Below are positions 1 to 7,439 of a DNA stretch of 62,801 bases, one piece after another. Location: positions 1 through 62,801 of the forward strand of contig JAEYOW010000025.1 in assembly GCA_023411375.1 (NCBI GenBank), given 5' to 3'. The DNA is from Bacillota bacterium (GTDB lineage: Bacteria > Bacillota > Clostridia > Christensenellales > Aristaeellaceae). Every line of letters starts with the position of its first letter. Within the stretch, counting starts at the first letter, position 1. The position numbers were made by a program, and so were the translations under genes. The notes under the pieces are model-generated. The model was not told the origin of the DNA and did not search any database. It was given only the letters and a program-made list of their open reading frames with translations.

Positions 1-380
1 CGTCAGCCCCGCGGGCTGTTCGCCGCAGGCGAAAGCGTCCCGCAGGATATCAACCGAAACGAGGCTTTGGCACGGGCAGTGCCAAAGACGACGATTGAGG
101 TTGCGGACGACGGAGGGAAGCGTGGTCGGCAATCATCGCTGAATCCACGCTCGCAATCCGCCGCAAAATCAGCCCGATTACCCGAGTCCCCCGTATTAAA
201 TACATCACGCAAACGAGCGAAGGCGTGTTTCTTGCGCCCTTTGGGCACTTTCAGCGCTTGTGTGAAAGCGCCACGGCGTATGATTTTGGCACGCCGTCCC
301 AATCCCCCGCGTTTTTATCGCCGCATTGCCCTCGTTAAACGGGCAGCAAGTTTTTCACCATTCAAAAGGAGTGATCACAA
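1..380. other. Non-coding, hairpin-rich region upstream of the GH65 gene
   Basis: No convincing gene is visible; the frames that stay open here have no plausible ribosome site and low-complexity translations. The segment holds several inverted repeats: TTCGCC/GGCGAA near 20-34, a perfect 9-bp hairpin (CTTTGGCAC/GTGCCAAAG, 65-73 with 79-87), and GCGTGG/CCACGC near 119-149. Positions 56-108 carry a conserved block that recurs at 57645-57697 with the same internal spacing. The element probably begins before the window. The last bases (366-371, AAGGAG) are the ribosome site of the next gene. Confidence 0.6.
56..108. repeat. Copy A of a two-copy non-coding element
   Basis: GAAACGAG (56-63) is followed after exactly 25 bases by CGACGATTGA (89-98) and then TT-N-CGGAC (101-108). 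The same blocks with the same spacing occur at 57645-57697. In this copy the 25-base spacer forms a 9-bp hairpin. Strand and function are unknown; the block pattern is read directly, and calling it an element family is inference from two copies. Confidence 0.55.
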
Positions 381-2627
381 GTGGCCAAGGCCGCCGACCG
401 GTATCTGGAATGCGAACCCTGGCGCGTGGTGGAGCTCGGCTTTCACGCCGGGCGCAGCCGCGCGAGCGAATCAATTTTTTCTCTTGCCAACGAGCTGATG
501 GGGGTTAGAGGCTATCCCGAGGAGGGAACCGACGCGCCCAGCATGATCGGCAGCTATTTAAACGGCGTGTACGAGCTCCAGGGCGAGGATACGCCCGGCG
601 GCTACAAGGGCGTCGTCAAGCAGACGCATTACATGGTCTGTGCGGCTGATTTTTTCCACGTGCGGTTATGGCAAGGGAAAACGCCGCTTCTTTTGAGCGA
701 GGCAGCGGAAGATTTTGAACGTACGCTGGATATGCGCAGCGGTCTTCTCAGGCGCGCATACCGCCGTCCGCTGCCCGGGGGCGGCTCGGTTTGGCTGTGT
801 TTTGAGCGCCTGCTTTGTATGGAGGATCCGCACATGGCCTGTCAGCGCATAACGCTGGTTTCGGATATCCCGGCTTCGCTTGAGATGGAGCTGGGCGTTG
901 ATGGAAGCGTCAGGCATCAGGCGACGGGCGAATGCCTATGGAAAGCCGACGGGCGCGCCATGGAGCAAAGCCTCGCCGGCATCCGCATGCGCACGGCCAC
1001 CACCGCCCAAACGGTCGATTATGCCTTTGCGCTGGACGCCGCCTGCCCCCTGGAACCGGTCATGGACGAGCGCCGCGTTGCCTTTCGGCTCAACGTCCGG
1101 CTCCGGCCCGCCGAGCCGTTTACCATCACCCGCCGCATCCTAAACACCATAGACGCTCAGGGCGCAATCAGCCTCCGTTCCGTTGCAGCCATGCCGGATT
1201 TTGAAACGTTGCTTCAACAAAACCGCGCCCACTACGAGGCCTTCTGGAAAACGGCGGACGTAGAAATCGACGGCGATGTTTGGAACCAACAGGGTATTCG
1301 CTACTGCGTGTTCCAGCTTCATCAAACCTACCGGGGGCTTGACGGGCGGCATAATATCGGCGCGAAGGGCCTGACGGGCGAGGCGTATAACGGCCATGCC
1401 TTTTGGGATAGCGAAACCTATTGCCTGCCCTATTACCTGCTCAACGACCGCAAAGCCGCCAAAAGCCTGCTCATGTACCGCTACCGCACCCTGCCGCAGG
1501 CGCTTAAGCGCGCCCGCCAGCTGGATTGCAAAGGCGCGTGCTACCCCATCGCGACCTTAAACGGCAACGAAGCCTGTACTTTATGGCAGCATGCGAGCCT
1601 TCAAATGCATCCCTCCACCGCCGTGGCCTACGCCGTCTGGCAGTATGTCCTGCAGACCGGGGACAGGCCGTTTCTCTACCGCGAGGGGCTGGAAATGCTC
1701 ACGGAAATCTGCCGCTACCTGGCCTCGCGAGGCGACTGGAACGCCGACCATACAGGCTTTGGCTTCTACGGCGTGATGGGCCCGGATGAGTTCCACCTAA
1801 TGGTTAACAACAACTTCTACACCAATTTCATGGGCAAAAAAACCCTTGAATTTACACTGGAAGCGCTTGATAAGGCGCCCGACGCCGCGCGCTTTGCCAC
1901 ACCGGATGAACGGGCGCTTTGGCGCGCTATCGCCCGGCATATGCTTCTTCCGCAGCGGGACGATCTGGTATACGAGCAGCATGAGGGCTATTTCAGCCTG
2001 CCCAGAATCGATATCCACGCCATTCCTGTGACGGATTTTCCCCTGTATGAGCACTGGAGCTATGACCGCATCTACCGCACCGATATGATCAAGCAGCCCG
2101 ACGTGCTCATGGCAATGTTTCTGCACCCCGCCGATTTCACCGAGGCCGAAAAGCGCGCCAATTACGATTATTACGAGCCGCGGTGCATCCATGAAAGCTC
2201 CCTGTCCCCATCCATTCACGCCATTCTGGCGCAGGAGCTGGGCATGGACGGGGCCGCGTTCGATTTTTTCGGCTTTGCCACGCGCATGGATTTGGACAAC
2301 TACAACCGCAACACCTGCGACGGCTTGCATCTGGCCAGTATCGCGGCCGCGTGGGTCACCATCGTATACGGCTTTGCCGGGCTGCGCACGGACGGGCCGG
2401 CGCTCTCCCTCCGCCCGTCCCTGCCGGCGCAATGGACGCGATACGCCTTCCGCTTTTTGGCTGAGGAAAGCGTCGTTTACGCCGAGGTGGACGCGGACGG
2501 CTGCCGGCTGTCGCTCGTAAGCGGCAAGCCCGTAGCCATACTGCTGAACGGCCAGCGGACAACGGTTTCCGAGCTCAAACAACCGGAGGTGAACGCGCCA
2601 TGCGAAAGCGTACCCTTTTGCTGCTGA
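381..2627 (+). CDS. Glycoside hydrolase family 65 protein (kojibiose/maltose phosphorylase-like)
   Basis: 748 residues, the usual length for GH65 enzymes, which phosphorolyse or hydrolyse alpha-glucosides in the cytoplasm. A central (alpha/alpha)6-barrel segment contains the family-typical GHAFWDSETY stretch near residue 340 and GPDEFH, whose Glu470 is the expected general acid. No signal peptide is present. The GTG start at 381 lies 9 bases after AAGGAG. The stop overlaps the next gene by 28 bases, so the two are translationally coupled. Substrate (maltose, kojibiose, nigerose or trehalose) cannot be read from sequence. Family assignment is firm, specificity open. Confidence 0.88.
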   Translation: MAKAADRYLECEPWRVVELGFHAGRSRASESIFSLANELMGVRGYPEEGTDAPSMIGSYLNGVYELQGEDTPGGYKGVVKQTHYMVCAADFFHVRLWQGKTPLLLSEAAEDFERTLDMRSGLLRRAYRRPLPGGGSVWLCFERLLCMEDPHMACQRITLVSDIPASLEMELGVDGSVRHQATGECLWKADGRAMEQSLAGIRMRTATTAQTVDYAFALDAACPLEPVMDERRVAFRLNVRLRPAEPFTITRRILNTIDAQGAISLRSVAAMPDFETLLQQNRAHYEAFWKTADVEIDGDVWNQQGIRYCVFQLHQTYRGLDGRHNIGAKGLTGEAYNGHAFWDSETYCLPYYLLNDRKAAKSLLMYRYRTLPQALKRARQLDCKGACYPIATLNGNEACTLWQHASLQMHPSTAVAYAVWQYVLQTGDRPFLYREGLEMLTEICRYLASRGDWNADHTGFGFYGVMGPDEFHLMVNNNFYTNFMGKKTLEFTLEALDKAPDAARFATPDERALWRAIARHMLLPQRDDLVYEQHEGYFSLPRIDIHAIPVTDFPLYEHWSYDRIYRTDMIKQPDVLMAMFLHPADFTEAEKRANYDYYEPRCIHESSLSPSIHAILAQELGMDGAAFDFFGFATRMDLDNYNRNTCDGLHLASIAAAWVTIVYGFAGLRTDGPALSLRPSLPAQWTRYAFRFLAEESVVYAEVDADGCRLSLVSGKPVAILLNGQRTTVSELKQPEVNAPCESVPFCC

Positions 2628-3979
2628 CGGTTCTGCTCGCGTGCGCCGCCTGCGCGCCCACAAGTGCGGAAAGCATCGTGGACGCGCCGCCGACCTGCCG
2701 CGTATGGATCAACGGCGTGGAAGCCCAGGTGCGTGAAACGGCTGTCAACCACCAGCGCGTATGGACCTCCCGCCCTATGCTGTCCACCAGCCCGGTCGTC
2801 CTGTTCACGGCCGAAGGGCGGGTGGAAATTGAAGTGGCTTTCCTTGGCACGGAGGTGGAAAGCGCCGTGGTGCGCCCGCTTTCGCTGGGCGTTACGCCGG
2901 ATGTGTCGGGCGGCGTGGTGCGCTTTGCGCTGAACTCCCCGGCAAACGCCGTGGTGGAGTATAACGGACAGGTAAAGGGCGCGCTGCACCTGTTCCTTTC
3001 CGCGCCTGAAACGGACGCGCCAAAGCCCGGCGACCCAAACGTCCGATATCTGGGCCCCGGCATTCATGACGCGCGCGTCATCGTGCCCAATGACGGCGAA
3101 ACCATCTATCTGGCCGAGGGCTGCGTGCTGCGCGGGGCCGTTCAGGCCGAGGGCGTCAAGAACGTCACCCTATGCGGACGCGGCGTTATCGACGGCAGCA
3201 CATTCGACCGCTTTGCCGACACGCTGGTTCCCATCGACTTTCGCGAAAGCAGCAATATCGCCATCCGGGGCGTGACGGTTCTCGACCCCTCCGCCTGGAC
3301 GTTGAACCTTTACAAGTGTGAGGGCGTTACGATCGAGGACGTGAAGATCATCGGCGCGCGCAGCAACTCAGACGGCATTACCGTGCAGTCCTGCCGGGAT
3401 GTGCTGGTGAAAAACTGCTTTGTGCGCTCCTGGGACGACAGCCTTGTCGTTAAGGGCTATGACGGAAACGTGGACAGCGTGGTTTTTGAAAACATCACCC
3501 TATGGACGGACCTTGCGCAGAGCTGCGAAATCGGCTACGAAACGCGGGCCGACGTGATGGAGAACATCGCCTTTCGCGGCGTTACGGTGCTGCACAACTT
3601 TCACAAGCCCGTGCTTTCCATCCATAACAGCGACAACGCGCTTATCCGCAACGTGACGTTTGAAAACGTTACCGTGGAGGACGCGCAGATGGGCGAGGGC
3701 GACGGCCAGCCCTTCCTGATCGACCTGACGACCACCAAATCGCAATGGTCCAAAAGCCGGGAGCGCGGGCGCATCCGCGGCGTAACCATCCGGGATGTGC
3801 GCGTGCTGTCCGGCAAGGTGCCGTCCGTCCGTATCTTTTCGTTTGACAGGGAACACAATATCGATGACGTGGAGATAAGCAGGCTCACCATCCTCGGCGA
3901 GCGCATCACAGCCTTTGAGCAGCTCAAATACAATAAGAATAATCGCAATGGCTTAAACATCCGCTTCTCGGATGAGTGA
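2600..3979 (+). CDS. GH28-like right-handed beta-helix protein, probable lipoprotein
   Basis: 459 residues. The N-terminus is a short basic start, a leucine-rich core and LLAC (Cys15), a plausible lipobox, so it is probably an exported lipoprotein. Residues about 140-440 are repeats typical of the pectate-lyase/polygalacturonase beta-helix. NSDG (Asp258) and WDDS (Asp279, Asp280) match the three acidic catalytic positions of GH28, but the later GHG and RIK motifs of classic polygalacturonases are not recognisable. ATG at 2600 follows GGAGGTG. It overlaps the GH65 gene by 28 bases. The likely role is cleavage of an external glycan whose products reach the GH65 enzyme; a GH49 or inactive binding protein is also possible. 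Confidence 0.7.
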   Translation: MRKRTLLLLTVLLACAACAPTSAESIVDAPPTCRVWINGVEAQVRETAVNHQRVWTSRPMLSTSPVVLFTAEGRVEIEVAFLGTEVESAVVRPLSLGVTPDVSGGVVRFALNSPANAVVEYNGQVKGALHLFLSAPETDAPKPGDPNVRYLGPGIHDARVIVPNDGETIYLAEGCVLRGAVQAEGVKNVTLCGRGVIDGSTFDRFADTLVPIDFRESSNIAIRGVTVLDPSAWTLNLYKCEGVTIEDVKIIGARSNSDGITVQSCRDVLVKNCFVRSWDDSLVVKGYDGNVDSVVFENITLWTDLAQSCEIGYETRADVMENIAFRGVTVLHNFHKPVLSIHNSDNALIRNVTFENVTVEDAQMGEGDGQPFLIDLTTTKSQWSKSRERGRIRGVTIRDVRVLSGKVPSVRIFSFDREHNIDDVEISRLTILGERITAFEQLKYNKNNRNGLNIRFSDE

Positions 3980-4140
3980 ACTCCTCACCCGTCCGCACGC
4001 CGCTTTCGCTTTCAAACCTGGAGAGCTGCGGCGCTTCAACGGACACGCAGCCGACTCGCCAGGGGCTTTCCCAGAAGATTGGGGGCCGGTTCCAAGCAAG
4101 TAATTTTTTTCAATTTGAGTGATAAACAATTGAGAAAATC

Positions 4141-4162
4141 ACATGAGTGGGTTTACTCATGT
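4141..4162. other. 8-bp hairpin in AT-rich spacer
   Basis: ACATGAGT and ACTCATGT form a perfect stem with a 6-base loop at the edge of an AT-rich islet. It lies downstream of the monooxygenase-like gene on the minus strand. There is no long T-tract, so terminator function is only possible. Confidence 0.4.
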
Positions 4163-4222
4163 ACTCATTACTGCTAACGAAAATAAAAAAATAAGGTATG
4201 TGAGTTATGCCAGAAAAACGAT

Positions 4223-4570
4223 TTACACGATGTTCTCGCCCAACAAGATTTTAGGCATAGTGGTTAGGCAACGATTCCATCGCTTATAAAACTGTTCCAG
4301 TCCCAACTTTGAAACACGCGCATGAACTTCTTCATCTTCAAGTGTCCAGTGCAAAATATATGTGACTTTCCCCACCCATTTTGTTAAACGAATAGGAGGC
4401 TTTCCCTCTTTTACGGCATTAAAATTCTCTTGCCGATGGGTACGCTTTATAAATTTTACATCAACGACACCGGGTTGCGAAAGATAAAACGTGGCAACCT
4501 CTTTCATCAAAGCCTCTATTTCATCCTGTCTATCAATCTTTGCTTCATAAATACAAATTTCATTAAACAT
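4223..4570 (-). CDS. Small antibiotic-biosynthesis-monooxygenase-like (ABM fold) protein
   Basis: 115 residues from ATG at 4570, chosen because AAGGAGG lies just upstream; longer in-frame versions lack a ribosome site. The N-terminus (MFNEICIYEAKI, then a helix of the type RQDEIEALMKEV) and the strand FYLSQPGVVDVKFIKR resemble dimeric alpha/beta-barrel ABM proteins, which often act on quinones or haem-like substrates. No catalytic residue can be assigned. The gene and its flanks (about 4100-4680) are clearly AT-richer than the surroundings, a sign of transfer. A 9-bp inverted repeat lies directly upstream. The family call is tentative. Confidence 0.5.
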   Translation of the reverse strand: MFNEICIYEAKIDRQDEIEALMKEVATFYLSQPGVVDVKFIKRTHRQENFNAVKEGKPPIRLTKWVGKVTYILHWTLEDEEVHARVSKLGLEQFYKRWNRCLTTMPKILLGENIV

Positions 4571-4585
4571 CAAAACAACCTCCTT

Positions 4586-4632
4586 AATTCGACTTCTTCT
4601 CGCATAAGACGAATTCTTTATACAGTCGAATT
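4586..4632 (-). promoter_or_regulatory. Inverted repeat around a possible -10 box upstream of the ABM-like gene
   Basis: AATTCGACT (4586-4594) and AGTCGAATT (4624-4632) form a perfect 9-bp inverted repeat with 29 bases between. On the minus strand a TATAAA box lies inside it and the gene's AAGGAGG immediately after it. This could be a repressor operator or a 5' UTR hairpin. A TTGACA lies further upstream, but 24 bases from TATAAA, too far for a standard promoter. Confidence 0.45.
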
Positions 4633-4861
4633 GCACTCAAGATATATGTCAAACAACCATTTTCCACGTTAAATTTTCCTGTACTCTCGTTGCTCTTTAT
4701 AGGTGTTCAGGAAATCAGGGCGGCAATCGGGCGGCATTTGGGCTGATTTACAACAAACATCACACCTAAAACAATACGCACAAACGCTGTATTCAAGCGG
4801 CTTGGCAGGCTGCTATGCCAATTCCCCACCTGTTAAGAACGGTATGTAAATTTTCCGTTTT

Positions 4862-5962
4862 TTAGTTGCTATCCCGCGCGTCCCCCAGCAGCACGCGCAG
4901 GTTTTCCGCTCCCGCTCCCGCAAGCTCCTTAAGGGTCCGCACAAGCGCCCTGCGGGACGCTGGCGGCACATTCCCCAATGCCGACGCGATTTCGTCCATA
5001 TGCAGCGCGACGCCGCGCGGCAGCTCACGGAGCGTGCGCGCACCCGTAACGTTTAAAATGCCAAAAAGCGTATCCACCAGCACGCGCCGCTCCTCCGGCG
5101 GGCAATCGTTTAAAAACGCATGCAGCGTCAAATCCGTAAAGCGGCTGGTGCGCGTGGTACCGTCCGCCGCCACAAAATCCGGGCCAAGCACATGCCAGTA
5201 ATAGGGATTATGCTGCCACAGGCTCACGCTGTCGCTGCGAACGACGGTAAATCCATCATGATAGCCAAGCAGCAGGCCGATGATGGAGGATTCCGGTATG
5301 TAGGAGCGTATGCGGGGGCATACGGCGCGGTATCCGGGGCCTTTCAGCGTTTCTTCGTCCAGGCCCGGCCCGTCGAAGCTGTAAACCTTCACAATTTTCT
5401 CCCTCACCTCCGGCGCGCACATGGACGCCGCGTACAGCGCCAGGTTCCCGCCCTTGGAATGCCCGCACACATTAAGCGCCGGAAAAACCTCCGCCGCCTT
5501 GTTCATAAAATTCACAGCCTCCAATTGGGACGGAATCGGGCTCTCAAACGCAAGGTTGAAATCCTCCTTCCATCCCACCAGCGTCGCGTCCGTTCCCCGG
5601 AAGCACACGACGCCCTCTCCCGTTTCCAGCCCAAACAGCGCGGCCGCGAACTGCTTCTCCGCCTCGGGCTCAAAATGCGCGGAGAAGCGCTTAAGCATAA
5701 CGCCGCCATAGCGCGCGCACTGTTCCGCGTTCTCCCACAGCTCAAACCGCGAGCGGACGAGCACATTTTCCCCTCTGTCCGGCGGCGCGGGATATACCGC
5801 CTGTCGCAGCCGCGAAAGGGTTTGCTCCTGTCCGCCGCCCTCCAGCCGCTCCAACGGCGCGTGTACGAGCTGCGCAAAAATCAACATATCCACAGGGCCG
5901 GGCCCGGCCTGCGAAAAACGAAGGTCGCCGCGCCACTTAAGGTAATCGATGACGTTATTCAT
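4862..5962 (-). CDS. DUF2974 / Mbeg1-like alpha/beta hydrolase
   Basis: 366 residues. The middle contains NVCGHSKGGNLALY, the nucleophile elbow (G-H-S-K-G) of an alpha/beta hydrolase, followed by FDGPGL, as in the DUF2974 family common in Firmicutes. The substrate is unknown; lipase-like activity on lipids is a reasonable guess. No signal peptide is seen. ATG at 5962 follows GAGG. It begins 36 bases after the MATE gene stop on the same strand, so the two probably share a transcript. The last 80 residues form an uncharacterised helical tail. Confidence 0.75.
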   Translation of the reverse strand: MNNVIDYLKWRGDLRFSQAGPGPVDMLIFAQLVHAPLERLEGGGQEQTLSRLRQAVYPAPPDRGENVLVRSRFELWENAEQCARYGGVMLKRFSAHFEPEAEKQFAAALFGLETGEGVVCFRGTDATLVGWKEDFNLAFESPIPSQLEAVNFMNKAAEVFPALNVCGHSKGGNLALYAASMCAPEVREKIVKVYSFDGPGLDEETLKGPGYRAVCPRIRSYIPESSIIGLLLGYHDGFTVVRSDSVSLWQHNPYYWHVLGPDFVAADGTTRTSRFTDLTLHAFLNDCPPEERRVLVDTLFGILNVTGARTLRELPRGVALHMDEIASALGNVPPASRRALVRTLKELAGAGAENLRVLLGDARDSN

Positions 5963-5998
5963 GCCAGAGCCTCTTTCGTACGGGATGCGTTCGAGCCG

Positions 5999-7348
5999 CT
6001 ATGCCTCGGCACGCTCAAGCCGCGCGATCATCCTGCGCCGGGTAACGTAGTAGGCGGTCATCAGCAGAATGGCCGTACCGATCCAGGTAACGGAATCCGT
6101 AAAGTACAGGCCCTCGCGGCCAACGAGGTTCGGCGCCGCCCACAACACCCACAGAAGGCGGAGCGCAAGCTCCATAAAGCCGGACAGCATGGGGATCAAC
6201 GCGTTTCCCATGCCCTGAAGCGCGGCGCGGTGCAAGCAAAGCATATACAGCGAAACCAGGAACGTAGCTTCCACAAACAGCGCGTCCATTCCGATCTGCA
6301 CGGCCTGCGCGTTTGCCGCGGGAACAAAAAGCAGGATAAGATCCTTTCGAAACAGCATCACCAGCGCCGAGGTGATCATTGAGGATACCACGCCGAGCCA
6401 GACCGCCGTGCGAGTGCCGCTGACAATGCGCTCCGTCTGCTTCGCGCCCGCGTTTTGCCCCACAAAGGTGGCGACCGCGCCCTCCAGCGCCGAGCCGATA
6501 ATGTTGAGCAACGAAAAATAGCGCTGCGAGGCCGTCATGCCCGTTACGAAGATCACGCCGTAGCTGTTGACTGCCCGCTGCATCGCCAGCTCTCCCGTGG
6601 AGATGACGGAGAAGCTCAGCATGGGCGGAACGCCGAGGCGGAGGAGCTCCCGCAGGGTCGCGCGCTCCGGCCTCCAATCTTCGCGGCGCGGCATGGCAAA
6701 GCTCAAGCGACGCAGGCTCAGCAGGCAGTAGCCAAGCGCGCATGCCTGCGCGATCAGCGTGGCCAACGCGGCGCCCTCTACGCCCATGCCGAAGGCCGCA
6801 AGGAAGAGGATATCCAGCGCGATGTTGAGCGCGGTCGCAATTACAAGCGCAATAAAGGGAGAACGGCTGTCGCCCAGCGCGCGCAGCGCCGACGCGCACA
6901 CGTTATACAGGCCGGTAAGCGCCAGGCCCATCCACATGACGCGCAGGTACGCCGCCATGTACGGCCACAGCTCTCCGGGCGTGCGCAGCAGGCGCAGGAA
7001 CGGCTGAAGCAGCGCAAGCCCCGCGCCGGTCAGTATCGCCGCGACAATCAGAACAACCGTAAGGCCCATTGCAAACGCGCGCCTAAATCCCGCATGGTCT
7101 TTTGCGCCGTAACGCTGCGCAAACACCACCCCAAAGCCCTGTGACAAGCCGATGAGCATGCTGGTCAAAAACCACTGCAAAAAGGATGAAGAACCAATGG
7201 CGGCAAACGCCTCCGTGCCAATCAGCCTGCCGACGATCACGCTGTCGCACATGGTATAAAGCTGCTGAAGCATGGAGGAAAGCATGAGCGGCAGCGCGAA
7301 TCTAACAATCAGCCGCAGCGGCTTGCCCCGCGTCATATCAAGGGCCAT
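5999..7348 (-). CDS. MATE family efflux transporter
   Basis: 449 residues with about 12 predicted membrane segments in two homologous halves. The N-terminus TRGKPLRLIVRFALPLMLSSMLQQLYTMCDSVIVGR is characteristic of MATE (DinF/NorM-related) exporters, which use Na+ or H+ gradients to expel cationic or other small molecules. ATG at 7348 is chosen because GGAGG sits 9 bases upstream; a start 11 codons earlier lacks such a site. It is divergent from the beta-mannosidase and probably cotranscribed with the DUF2974 gene. Substrate unknown. Confidence 0.88.
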   Translation of the reverse strand: MALDMTRGKPLRLIVRFALPLMLSSMLQQLYTMCDSVIVGRLIGTEAFAAIGSSSFLQWFLTSMLIGLSQGFGVVFAQRYGAKDHAGFRRAFAMGLTVVLIVAAILTGAGLALLQPFLRLLRTPGELWPYMAAYLRVMWMGLALTGLYNVCASALRALGDSRSPFIALVIATALNIALDILFLAAFGMGVEGAALATLIAQACALGYCLLSLRRLSFAMPRREDWRPERATLRELLRLGVPPMLSFSVISTGELAMQRAVNSYGVIFVTGMTASQRYFSLLNIIGSALEGAVATFVGQNAGAKQTERIVSGTRTAVWLGVVSSMITSALVMLFRKDLILLFVPAANAQAVQIGMDALFVEATFLVSLYMLCLHRAALQGMGNALIPMLSGFMELALRLLWVLWAAPNLVGREGLYFTDSVTWIGTAILLMTAYYVTRRRMIARLERAEA

Positions 7349-7380
7349 TAAAAGCGTCCTCCGAATATGGTGATAGGGCA

Positions 7381-7409
7381 AGCATAAGGCATTTGACTGT
7401 TTTTGTAAA
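7381..7409 (-). promoter_or_regulatory. Probable promoter of the MATE gene
   Basis: On the minus strand TTTACA (7409-7404), a 17-base spacer and TATGCT (7386-7381) resemble a sigma-A promoter about 30 bases upstream of the MATE start. Confidence 0.45.
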
Positions 7410-7439
7410 GCAAAAATTCGCGGAAAGTGGTTGAATCAG

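Noticed and set aside
67..498. 143-codon plus-strand frame at the window start
   Set aside because: It runs through the repeat element and into the GH65 gene in another frame, without a ribosome site.
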